Assembly: GCA_002398405.1 (NCBI GenBank)
Contig: DGYN01000047.1
Span: 1 to 8,267 of the forward strand
DNA length: 8,267 bases
From: Caulobacteraceae bacterium UBA5005
GTDB lineage: Bacteria > Pseudomonadota > Alphaproteobacteria > Caulobacterales > Caulobacteraceae
Reading direction: 5' to 3'
The number at the start of each line of letters is the position of its first letter. Positions within the stretch are counted from its first letter, which is position 1. The translations under genes and the position numbers were made by a program. This document shows, in pieces, positions 1 to 5,650 of the stretch. The notes beneath the pieces were generated by a model. It made no database searches. It was not told the DNA's origin and saw only the letters and a list, made by a program, of their open reading frames with translations.

Positions 1-953
1 TTGGTCTGGAAGGCGATTTCGTCGATGACGCCGATGATCTGGCTGATCTGCTGGGCGGAGCGTTCGATCTCACTCATGGCGGCGACGGCGTCGCGGACCA
101 CCTGGCTGCTCTCCTCGGTCTCGGCGGTGGCGCCCAGGACAACCTGGCTGGCCTCGGTGGCGCCTTCGGCGGTCTTGCGCACGGTCGCGGTGATCTGGTC
201 CAGGGCGGCGGCGGTTTGTTCGAGGCTGGCGGCCTGGTTTTCGGTGCGGCGCGACAGGTCCTCGGCCGACTGGCTGATTTCGTCGGTGGAGGCCCGGATG
301 CCCATGGCCGACAGGGCCAGACGCTTCATGGCGTCCTGCAGCTTTTCCATGGCGTCGTTGAAGTCGATCTTGAGCTGCTGATAGCTCTCGGGGAAGTCCT
401 CGGTGATGCGGTGCATCAGGTCGCCGTCGGCGGCCTTGGACAGTCCGGTGGCGAGGGCCTGGACGACCGTGGTCTGCTCAAGGTCCTTGCGAGCGATATT
501 GTCTTCATGCACGGCCCTGGCCTCGTCGGAGACACGCGCCTGCTCAGTCTTGGCGGCCATCTCGTCGGCGCGCTCCTGCAGCCACTTGCGGCTGCCGGCG
601 GCGCGGCGGGCGAGCTTGCCCAGGGGGCCCTTGAAGTCGAGGTAGGGGATCTCGTCCTGGAACTTCTCCTTCTGGTCCATCATCGTCTGGTGGAACCAGG
701 CCCAATGGGAGAGGGGGTCGCCCACGGCCATCCCCAGTCGCCAGCCGCCAAGCCAGCCCACCACAGCGCTGCCGAACACTGACGTGATGAGGGCGATGGT
801 GGCTCCACTGTTCAGACCGGGCGCCTGCTGCCCAACGACGGGGGCAAGCCAGATCTGGTATGCGGCAAGGGCCAGCAGGGCGGGCACGGGCGCGATCGCC
901 GTGAACAACAGCGCCATCGCCTTGCGCATGTCGGCGACCTTGTGGAAGTACAT
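1..953 (-). CDS. Methyl-accepting chemotaxis protein, C-terminal part missing (window edge)
   Basis: This is a chemoreceptor that would sit in the inner membrane and signal through CheW/CheA to the flagellar switch. Reading down from 953 gives 317 complete codons, with two bases of a further codon at the edge. Two hydrophobic segments lie at about residues 11-37 and 50-76, joined by only about 13 residues, so there is no periplasmic ligand-binding domain. A HAMP-like stretch covers about 163-210 (AADGDLMHRITEDF is typical), followed by the heptad-rich signalling coiled coil. The methylation-type segment RTENQAASLEQTAAAL starts near residue 236. The frame runs off in the hairpin tip at IIGVIDEIAFQT, where the family continues NLLALNAAVEAARAGE. 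The ATG at 953 is supported by GAGGAGAGG at 961-969, seven bases upstream. It lies 91 bases after the sugar dehydrogenase homologue on the same strand. The family call is certain. The ligand is unknown, and a cytoplasmic or membrane-energy signal is possible. Confidence 0.93.
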   Translation of the reverse strand, partial: MYFHKVADMRKAMALLFTAIAPVPALLALAAYQIWLAPVVGQQAPGLNSGATIALITSVFGSAVVGWLGGWRLGMAVGDPLSHWAWFHQTMMDQKEKFQDEIPYLDFKGPLGKLARRAAGSRKWLQERADEMAAKTEQARVSDEARAVHEDNIARKDLEQTTVVQALATGLSKAADGDLMHRITEDFPESYQQLKIDFNDAMEKLQDAMKRLALSAMGIRASTDEISQSAEDLSRRTENQAASLEQTAAALDQITATVRKTAEGATEASQVVLGATAETEESSQVVRDAVAAMSEIERSAQQISQIIGVIDEIAFQT

Positions 954-1044
954 GGAACGCCCTCTCCTCGAAGTTTTCTTCTATTGGAGGAAAGGGTTAG
1001 CCGCAGATGGTGTATTTGGCCTTAACTCTGACTTGCAGGCGTGA
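954..1044 (-). other. Spacer before the chemoreceptor gene, with strong Shine-Dalgarno
   Basis: This 91-base gap lies between the stop of the dehydrogenase homologue and the chemoreceptor start. The minus strand carries GAGGAGAGG (961-969) at good spacing from the ATG. I see no convincing intrinsic terminator for the upstream gene. A weak GCTAACCC resembling an alphaproteobacterial -10 is present, but no matching -35 was found. Whether the chemoreceptor has its own promoter here is therefore undecided. Confidence 0.45.
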
Positions 1045-2364
1045 CTACTTCCCCTTGGCCGGAACCAGCCGCAGAATCTCGCTCGGGGTCTCGTCGGTGA
1101 TGACGTAGACGAAGCCATCCGGCCCCTGACGTACGTCCTTCACCCGCTTGCAGCGATCCATCAGCATCTTTTCCTCGGCCACGACCTTGCCGTTCTTCAT
1201 TTCCAACCGAACCAGCTGCTTGCCGGACATGGCGCCGACGAAGACGTTGCCCTTCCACGCCGGGAAGGCCTTGCCGTCGTAGAAGGTCATGCCGGAGGGG
1301 GCGATGGACGCAGTCCAGTAGTAGGCCGGCTGTTCCAGGCCCGCCTGCACGGTCTTGCCGCCGTTGATCAGCGAGCCATTGTTTTCGCGGCCATAGCTGA
1401 TGATCGGGAAGCCGTAGTTCTTTCCCTTTCGCATGATGTTGAGTTCATCGCCCCCCTTGGGGGTGTTCTCGGCCACCCAGAGCTCGCCCGTCTTGGGATG
1501 GATCACTGCGGAGTGGATGTCGCGATAGCCCAGGGCCCAGACGGCGTGGTTGGCCTCCATCATGGCGGTGTAGGGATTATCCTTCGGGATCGAGCCGTCA
1601 GCATTGATGCGCAGCACCTTGCCCAGCTGGTTCTTCAGGTCCTGGTGCATGGTCCCGGAATCCGAGACCCCGGCCGACAGGATCAGGATAGTCCCGTCCT
1701 TGGCCTGAACGATGCGGCGCGGCTGGATATCGGCGCCCTCCCGCAGGACCTTGAGGTCGATGAGGCTCTTTTCGTCGGCGGAAAGCTTGGCGCTGGCGAC
1801 CCGGCCCTTGGCCTCGGCGTCGCCCTCCTGGCGGGTGTGATAGGAGAGATAAACCGTGCGATTGCGGGCGAAATCCTTGTCCAGGATGACGTCGTACATG
1901 CCGCTGCCCAGGCGCGCGCCGACGATCTGGGGCGTTCCGGCAAGCGGCGCGGAGACGACGCCCGCCTTATCGACGATGGCCAGGCCCCCTGCCCGGTAGC
2001 TGATGATCATCTTGCCATTGGGGAGGAAGGCGAGCGACCAGGGCCGGTCGACCTTGGCCACGCTCTCGACCGCATAGCCCTGGGTCCCCTTGAGGATCGG
2101 GGCCTTGGTCTGGCCGGGGAAGGCAGGCGTCGACTGGAAGCCGTCGGTGGCGTTGCGGTTGGCGCCGCACAGGGCGGCGATGCGGTCCATTTCGGCCTTG
2201 GAGCCGGCGACGCCGACGAAGTCCGGGCCGGGCGGAAACTGCGGAATGGCCTGTTTGGGCGCCGGAGCTTGCTGCGACCAGCCGCCGGTGGCGGTGGCCA
2301 GGACCAGAACGGCCGCGAGACCACCGCTGGCGATGGATCCTGCGCGCCTTTGAAACCCGATCAT
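1045..2364 (-). CDS. Secreted PQQ-type soluble aldose sugar dehydrogenase family protein (divergent active site)
   Basis: The protein has 439 residues. Residues 1-30 form a Sec signal peptide: basic IGFQRRAGS, a hydrophobic core, then a probable cut after GGWS. It is therefore probably periplasmic. Residues 100-435 resemble the six-bladed propeller of the GSDH family (Acinetobacter soluble glucose dehydrogenase, E. coli YliI/Asd). Matching segments are RPWSLAFLPNGKM (107-119), NQLGKVLRINADGSIPKDNPY (within 245-265), the GGDELNI and GKNYGFP motifs (304-320), and DVRQGPDGFVYVITDE (410-425). Known members oxidise aldose sugars using PQQ and calcium. Aligned from memory with those proteins, several functional positions differ: the catalytic His region reads GADIQPRR (210-217), the Gln/His of E(Q/H)GP is Asn (ENTP, 299-302), and the second Arg of RxRDV is Lys (RVKDV, 407-411). 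Activity is therefore uncertain. Residues 40-98 match no part of the family that I recall. It follows the rplQ terminator, so it is probably transcribed separately. Its RBS is weak (GGGGGG run before the ATG). Confidence 0.85.
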   Translation of the reverse strand: MIGFQRRAGSIASGGLAAVLVLATATGGWSQQAPAPKQAIPQFPPGPDFVGVAGSKAEMDRIAALCGANRNATDGFQSTPAFPGQTKAPILKGTQGYAVESVAKVDRPWSLAFLPNGKMIISYRAGGLAIVDKAGVVSAPLAGTPQIVGARLGSGMYDVILDKDFARNRTVYLSYHTRQEGDAEAKGRVASAKLSADEKSLIDLKVLREGADIQPRRIVQAKDGTILILSAGVSDSGTMHQDLKNQLGKVLRINADGSIPKDNPYTAMMEANHAVWALGYRDIHSAVIHPKTGELWVAENTPKGGDELNIMRKGKNYGFPIISYGRENNGSLINGGKTVQAGLEQPAYYWTASIAPSGMTFYDGKAFPAWKGNVFVGAMSGKQLVRLEMKNGKVVAEEKMLMDRCKRVKDVRQGPDGFVYVITDETPSEILRLVPAKGK

Positions 2365-2435
2365 CGTGACCCCCCGGAGTTCTGATTTTGGTTGACGACA
2401 GATACGGCCCTGCGGGCGCGGCGGATCACCAACAG

Positions 2436-2475
2436 AAAAGAAAAAGGGCGGCGAAGCTTCCTGCCCCGCCGCCCT
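2436..2475 (-). terminator. Intrinsic terminator of the alpha operon after rplQ
   Basis: On the minus strand a perfect 9-bp stem AGGGCGGCG / CGCCGCCCT (arms 2467-2475 and 2445-2453) encloses a 13-base loop. It is followed directly by TTTTCTTTT (2444-2436). It starts 24 bases after the rplQ stop codon. On the plus strand no T-tract follows the stem, so it should act only on leftward transcription. It separates the ribosomal unit from the dehydrogenase homologue. Confidence 0.9.
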
Positions 2476-2499
2476 GATGTCTATCGAAACGATGTGGCG

Positions 2500-2916
2500 T
2501 TATTCGTCGTCGCCGCCGCCGACGAAGACCGGGCCGCTATCCTTGCCCTTTTCTTTGACGTCGCGGTCGACGAACTCGATCACGGCCATGGCGGCGTTGT
2601 CACCGTAGCGATAGCCGGCCTTGAGGACGCGGATGTAGCCGCCGTTGCGGCTAGCGTAGCGGGGACCCAGGGTGGCGAAGAGCTTGCCGACCTGTTCGAC
2701 GTCGCGCACCTGGCTGATTGCCTGGCGGCGGGCGTGCAGATCGCCGCGCTTGGCGAGCGTCACCAGCTTTTCGACGAAGGGGCGAAGCTCCTTGGCCTTC
2801 GGCAGTGTGGTGATGATCTGTTCGTGCTTGATCAGGCTCGCGGACATGTTCGCGAACATCGCGGTCCGGTGGGCGCTGGTCCGGCCCAGCTTACGACGCG
2901 CATAACCGTGGCGCAT
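2500..2916 (-). CDS. rplQ: 50S ribosomal protein L17
   Basis: L17 binds 23S rRNA and lies near the exit of the peptide tunnel. The 138-residue product opens with MRHGYARRKLGRTSAHR, the L17 hallmark. It continues through LIKHEQIITTLPKAKELRP (28-46), where the family is highly conserved, and reaches GYRYGDNAAMAVIEFVDRD (101-119). A Gly/Asp-rich acidic tail ends in GGGDDE, extending beyond the core length of about 120 residues seen in many L17 proteins. The ATG at 2916 follows AGGAG (2925-2929) by eight bases. It is the last gene of the alpha operon, 159 bases after rpoA and just before an intrinsic terminator. The identity is secure. Confidence 0.98.
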   Translation of the reverse strand: MRHGYARRKLGRTSAHRTAMFANMSASLIKHEQIITTLPKAKELRPFVEKLVTLAKRGDLHARRQAISQVRDVEQVGKLFATLGPRYASRNGGYIRVLKAGYRYGDNAAMAVIEFVDRDVKEKGKDSGPVFVGGGDDE

Positions 2917-2960
2917 TGGTCAGTCTCCTATTTCCGGCCGCGAGGCCCTGTTCAAACAAG

Positions 2961-3059
2961 CCGGCCCTTCTCCCAGGCCGGGTCATAACGAAGCGCCGGG
3001 ACCCTCGGCCGCTATTGCGGCGTCTGTGGGCCCAGGACCGGCCAAAGGCTGGTCCCTGG
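2961..3059 (-). other. Structured rpoA-rplQ spacer with three predicted hairpins
   Basis: The 159-base gap between rpoA and rplQ (2917-3075) is the joint longest spacer in the ribosomal region. In transcript order it can form three hairpins. The first, at 3032-3059, has 11 base pairs with one mismatch, one bulge and a three-base loop. The second, at 3008-3021, pairs GCCGC with GCGGC around a four-base loop. The third, at 2961-2981, pairs CCGGCC with GGCCGG around nine bases. None is followed by a T-tract, so termination is unlikely. Roles in mRNA processing, stability or L17 translation are possible but inferred. Confidence 0.5.
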
Positions 3060-3075
3060 TAGAGCGCGACAGTCC

Positions 3076-4092
3076 CTAGATCTGGTCTTCGAACTTCTTG
3101 GCCAGGTCTTCGATGTTTTCCGGCGGCCAGTTGGCCACGTCCATGCCCAGGTGCAGACCCATGCCGGCGAGCACTTCCTTGATCTCGTTCAAGGACTTGC
3201 GGCCGAAATTGGGGGTGCGGAGCATCTCGGCTTCGGTCTTTTGGATGAGGTCGCCGATGTAAACGATATTGTCGTTCTTCAAGCAGTTGGCCGAGCGGAC
3301 CGACAGTTCGAGTTCGTCGACCTTCTTGAGCAGAGCCGGGTTGAACGGCAGGTCGGGCTTGGCCTCGCCTTCCGTTTTTTTCTTGGGCTCTTCGAAGGTG
3401 ATGAAGATCTGCAGCTGGTCCTGCAGGATGCGGGCGGCGTAGGCCACCGCGTCCACCGGGCCAACGGCGCCGTTGGTTTCGATCTCAAGGATCAGCTTGT
3501 CGCGGTCGAGGCGCTGGCCCTCACGGGTCGGCTCGACGCGGTAGGCGACGCGCTTGACCGGCGAATAGAGGCTGTCGACGGCGATCAGGCCGATCGGCGC
3601 GTCTTCCGGACGGTTCTCTTCGGCCGGGACGTAGCCCTTGCCGTTGTTCACCGTAAATTCCATGCGGATCGAGGCGCCCTCGTCGAGGGTGCAGAGCACA
3701 TGGTCGCCGTTGAGGATTTCGATGTCGGCCGGAGCGTCGATCTGGCTGGCGGTCACGGTGCCGGGGCCGTTGGCGCGAAGCGTCATACGCTTGGGGCCTT
3801 CGGCGTGCATGCGCAGGGCCAGCTGCTTGATGTTGAGGACGATGTCGACCACGTCCTCGCGCACACCCTCGATGGACGAGAATTCGTGCACCACGCCGTC
3901 GATCTGGACGGCGGTCACGGCGGCGCCTTGCAGCGACGAGAGCAGGACCCGGCGAAGGCTGTTGCCGAGCGTCACGCCAAAACCGCGCTCGAGAGGCTCA
4001 GCGACGATGCGAGCCTTGCGGGTCGCGTCGGCGCCGGTTTCGATCAGCGGCTTTTCGGGGCGGATGAGCTCGTTCCAATTTCTTTCGATCAC
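3076..4092 (-). CDS. rpoA: DNA-directed RNA polymerase alpha subunit
   Basis: The alpha dimer nucleates assembly of the RNA polymerase core, and its C-terminal domain touches UP elements and activators. The 338-residue product opens MIERNWNELIRPEK, typical of alphaproteobacteria. The N-terminal assembly domain spans about 15-233 and contains GNSLRRVLLSSLQG (43-56), with the conserved double Arg of the dimer region. A charged linker rich in Lys/Glu follows (about 235-248). The C-terminal domain spans about 255-325, with LELSVRSANCL (261-271). Arg266, Asn269, Gly297, Lys299 and Ser300 correspond to E. coli R265, N268, G296, K298 and S299, the DNA-contacting residues. The start is GTG at 4092, chosen because it gives the family N-terminus and has GAGGAA eight bases upstream. 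rpsD, which lies before rpoA in E. coli, is absent here. The identity is secure. Confidence 0.99.
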   Translation of the reverse strand: MIERNWNELIRPEKPLIETGADATRKARIVAEPLERGFGVTLGNSLRRVLLSSLQGAAVTAVQIDGVVHEFSSIEGVREDVVDIVLNIKQLALRMHAEGPKRMTLRANGPGTVTASQIDAPADIEILNGDHVLCTLDEGASIRMEFTVNNGKGYVPAEENRPEDAPIGLIAVDSLYSPVKRVAYRVEPTREGQRLDRDKLILEIETNGAVGPVDAVAYAARILQDQLQIFITFEEPKKKTEGEAKPDLPFNPALLKKVDELELSVRSANCLKNDNIVYIGDLIQKTEAEMLRTPNFGRKSLNEIKEVLAGMGLHLGMDVANWPPENIEDLAKKFEDQI

Positions 4093-4100
4093 GTGGCAAA

Positions 4101-4106
4101 TTCCTC
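4101..4106 (-). promoter_or_regulatory. Ribosome binding site fixing the GTG start of rpoA
   Basis: GAGGAA on the minus strand lies eight bases before the GTG at 4092-4090. No ATG lies at a better distance, and the frame from this GTG gives the conserved RpoA N-terminus MIERNW. Confidence 0.8.
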
Positions 4107-4117
4107 GGAACGCGGCC

Positions 4118-4140
4118 CGCCGGCGCTAAGGCAGCCGGCG
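4118..4140 (-). other. GC-rich hairpin in the rpsK-rpoA spacer
   Basis: A perfect 7-bp inverted repeat CGCCGGC / GCCGGCG (4118-4124 and 4134-4140) flanks a nine-base loop in the 69-base gap between rpsK and rpoA. It lies just upstream of the rpoA ribosome binding site. It is not followed by a T-tract, so it is not a standard terminator. Any effect on RNA stability or rpoA translation is inference. Confidence 0.5.
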
Positions 4141-4161
4141 TAAGATAAGTACAAAACGCGC

Positions 4162-4551
4162 TTAAACGCGGCGACGCTTGGGCGGCCGGCATCCGTTGTG
4201 CGGGATGGCGGTCACGTCGCGGATAGTGGTCACCGTCAGACCAGCGGCCTGCAGGGCCCGGAGGGCCGACTCGCGGCCCGAACCCGGACCCGCGATATTG
4301 ACCTCGACGGTCTTGAGACCGTGCTCCATCGCCTTCTTGGCGGCGTCTTCGGCGGCCATCTGGGCGGCATAGGGGGTCGACTTGCGCGAACCCTTGAAGC
4401 CCATGGTCCCGGCGCTGGACCAGGAAATCGCGTTTCCCTGAGCGTCGGTGATGGTGATCATGGTGTTGTTGAAGCTGGCGTTCACATGCGCGACGCCGGA
4501 GGTGATATTCTTTCGCTCGCGCTTTTTGACGCGGCCTGGTTCGCGGGCCAT
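4162..4551 (-). CDS. rpsK: 30S ribosomal protein S11
   Basis: S11 sits on the platform of the 30S subunit near the Shine-Dalgarno/anti-Shine-Dalgarno helix and the E site. The 129-residue product is the usual S11 length. It shows GVAHVNASFNNTMITITDAQ (19-38), SSAGTMGFKGSRKSTPYAAQ (45-64), and the C-terminal signature from about 88 (GPGSGRESALRAL), ending in IRDVTAIPHNGCRPPKRRRV (110-129). These are the most conserved stretches of the family. The ATG at 4551 is ten bases after the rpsM stop. Its Shine-Dalgarno AAGGA (4559-4563) overlaps that stop codon, which suggests translational coupling of S13 and S11. The identity is secure. Confidence 0.98.
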   Translation of the reverse strand: MAREPGRVKKRERKNITSGVAHVNASFNNTMITITDAQGNAISWSSAGTMGFKGSRKSTPYAAQMAAEDAAKKAMEHGLKTVEVNIAGPGSGRESALRALQAAGLTVTTIRDVTAIPHNGCRPPKRRRV

Positions 4552-4561
4552 CGGCTAATCC

Positions 4562-4930
4562 TTACTTCTTCTTGCCGGCGATCGGCTTGGCGGGGCCCTT
4601 GCGGGTGCGCGCATTGGTGTGGGTGCGCTGGCCACGGACCGGCAGGCCCTTACGGTGACGAAGCCCGCGATAGCAGGCCAGGTCCATCAGGCGCTTGATG
4701 TTGACGGCGGTGTCGCGGCGCAGGTCGCCCTCGACCGTGAAGTCGCGGTCGATGGTTTCACGAATCTGAAGCACTTCGGCGTCAGATAGTTGATTGACGC
4801 GACGGGCGTCTTCGATGCCGACCTTGTCGACGATCTGGCGGGCGTGCGCCTGGCCGATGCCGTGGATATATTGGAGCGCGATGACCACGCGCTTGTTCGT
4901 CGGAATATTGACGCCTGCGATACGGGCCAC
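4562..4930 (-). CDS. rpsM: 30S ribosomal protein S13
   Basis: S13 lies in the head of the 30S subunit and contacts the P-site tRNA and the 50S subunit. From the GTG at 4930 the product is 122 residues. It opens MARIAGVNIPTNKRV, carries the helix-hairpin segment YIHGIGQAHARQI (21-33), and holds the signature CYRGLRHRKGLPVRGQRTHT (86-105), with the basic tail ARTRKGPAKPIAGKKK. An in-frame ATG at 5026 would add 32 residues unlike S13. It is rejected because that stretch covers the predicted promoter and leader, whereas GTG has a good Shine-Dalgarno (GGAGAGG) and gives the exact family N-terminus. It is the first gene of the alpha operon, preceded by a structured leader. Confidence 0.98.
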   Translation of the reverse strand: MARIAGVNIPTNKRVVIALQYIHGIGQAHARQIVDKVGIEDARRVNQLSDAEVLQIRETIDRDFTVEGDLRRDTAVNIKRLMDLACYRGLRHRKGLPVRGQRTHTNARTRKGPAKPIAGKKK

Positions 4931-4936
4931 GCTTAG

Positions 4937-4943
4937 CCTCTCC
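4937..4943 (-). promoter_or_regulatory. Ribosome binding site fixing the GTG start of rpsM
   Basis: GGAGAGG on the minus strand lies six bases before the GTG at 4930-4928. It directly abuts the T-rich tract of the upstream hairpin (4944-4953). Formation of that hairpin, or of alternative folds, could therefore affect ribosome access as well as transcription. Confidence 0.8.
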
Positions 4944-4976
4944 AAAAACAAAACCGGACGCCAAAGGCGCGTCCGG
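4944..4976 (-). terminator. Terminator-like hairpin with T-tract in the rpsM leader (putative attenuator)
   Basis: In minus-strand order, CCGGAC (4976-4971), a two-base bulge GC, GCC, loop TTT, GGC and GTCCGG (4959-4954) form a 9-bp stem. It is followed at once by TTTTGTTTTT (4953-4944), the form of an intrinsic terminator. It lies downstream of the predicted rpsM promoter and upstream of the rpsM start. It could act as a conditional attenuator of the alpha operon, or as a leaky terminator for transcription arriving from adk. The structure is visible; the role is inference. Confidence 0.7.
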
Positions 4977-4997
4977 CCCGGCCGAAACTCGACCGGG
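4977..4997 (-). other. Second hairpin in the rpsM leader, directly abutting the terminator-like stem
   Basis: The transcript can pair CCCGGUCG (4997-4990) with CGGCCGGG (4984-4977) around AGUUU. This gives eight base pairs including one U-G wobble. There is no gap between this stem and the terminator-like stem at 4954-4976, so the two may stack coaxially. The GC-rich repeats CCGG/GGCC in both stems allow alternative pairings, as expected for a switching leader, but no folding calculation was possible. Confidence 0.55.
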
Positions 4998-5025
4998 TCG
5001 ACGCGCCTATTCGCGGAAGGGCGCA

Positions 5026-5053
5026 CTTATAGGCAGGATTGGGAAATCGTCAA
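5026..5053 (-). promoter_or_regulatory. Predicted housekeeping promoter of the alpha operon (rpsM-rpsK-rpoA-rplQ)
   Basis: On the minus strand, TTGACG (5053-5048) and TATAAG (5031-5026) are separated by 16 bases. The context CCTATAAG fits the Caulobacter-type consensus TTGACGS...GCTANAWC at six of eight -10 positions. The -35 starts 36 bases after the adk stop codon. The expected transcription start is near 5018-5020, giving a leader of about 90 bases before the rpsM GTG. The local AT richness stands out from the GC-rich surroundings. Confidence 0.75.
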
Positions 5054-5089
5054 CGTTTGGTTCGAACAAATGTGGCGATTTTTGAGTGT

Positions 5090-5650
5090 TCAAGCGAGCG
5101 CCTTGTCGATACCCGCCGCGACCTCGTCAATCGCGGCCATTCCGTCGAGCGCGGTGACCTTGCCCTGGGCCACATAATAGTCGAGCAGCGGGGCGGTCTG
5201 GGTGTTGTAGGCGTTCAGGCGGACCTTGAAGCTTTCGGGATTGTCGTCGGCGCGACCCTCGGCGGCGAAGCGGCCCTCGATGCGCTTGACCAGGGCGGCG
5301 TCGTCGACCCGCAGCTGGATGACGTGGTCGATCTGAGCGCCCCTGCCCTTCAGCATCTCATCAAGCGCCTGCGCCTGAGCGATGGTCCTGGGAAAGCCGT
5401 CGAAGATCGCGCCGCCGGCGGCCTCTGCCTCGGGAAGGCGCTCCTCGATCAAGGCGATGACGATCTCGTCGGTGACCAGTTCGCCCCGGTCCATGATGCC
5501 TGCAACCCGGTCGCCGAGCTCAGAGCCTGAGGCGCGGGCGGCGCGCAGCATGTCGCCGGTGGAGAGCTGCACCATGCCGCGGGTTTCCACCAGGCGCTTG
5601 GCCTGGGTGCCCTTACCGGCCGCGGGAGGTCCAAACAGGACGAGGTTCAT
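5090..5650 (-). CDS. adk: Adenylate kinase, short-LID form
   Basis: Adenylate kinase converts ATP + AMP to two ADP in the cytoplasm and balances the adenylate pool. The 186-residue product has the P-loop GPPAAGKGT (7-15), the AMP-site segment STGDMLRAA (30-38), and FDGFPRTIAQAQAL (83-96). The lid region is short: Arg123, then RFAAEGRADDN (127-137), with no zinc-type Cys residues and no long insertion. This matches the short bacterial form rather than the roughly 214-residue E. coli form. The C-terminal part has YYVAQGKVTALDG (158-170). The ATG at 5650 overlaps the secY stop codon as ATGA, and no strong Shine-Dalgarno is seen, so translation is probably coupled to secY. adk next to secY is common in spc operons. 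The identity is secure. Confidence 0.97.
   Translation of the reverse strand: MNLVLFGPPAAGKGTQAKRLVETRGMVQLSTGDMLRAARASGSELGDRVAGIMDRGELVTDEIVIALIEERLPEAEAAGGAIFDGFPRTIAQAQALDEMLKGRGAQIDHVIQLRVDDAALVKRIEGRFAAEGRADDNPESFKVRLNAYNTQTAPLLDYYVAQGKVTALDGMAAIDEVAAGIDKALA

Noticed and set aside
954..1044. Possible CtrA box or promoter ahead of the chemoreceptor (GTTAAGG, GCTAACCC)
   Set aside because: No TTAA-N7-TTAA pair and no -35 at the right distance were found. The matches are too short to support a call.
1498..2385. 295-codon plus-strand open frame opposite the dehydrogenase homologue
   Set aside because: It is antisense to a gene with a clear signal peptide and family motifs. The frame has no recognisable motif and only arises from high GC content.
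2392..2397. Plus-strand TTGACG between the dehydrogenase homologue and the terminator
   Set aside because: No -10-like sequence lies 16-18 bases downstream and there is no plus-strand gene to drive.
3151..4143. 330-codon open frame on the plus strand opposite rpoA
   Set aside because: It lies antisense to a certain gene. It reads as the low-complexity Asp/Gly/Val/Leu-rich shadow typical of GC-rich DNA, with no domain or ribosome binding site.
4931..5026. 32-residue N-terminal extension of S13 from an ATG at 5026
   Set aside because: S13 proteins begin ARIAGV after the start. The extension covers the predicted -10 and leader hairpins, and the GTG at 4930 has a well-placed Shine-Dalgarno.
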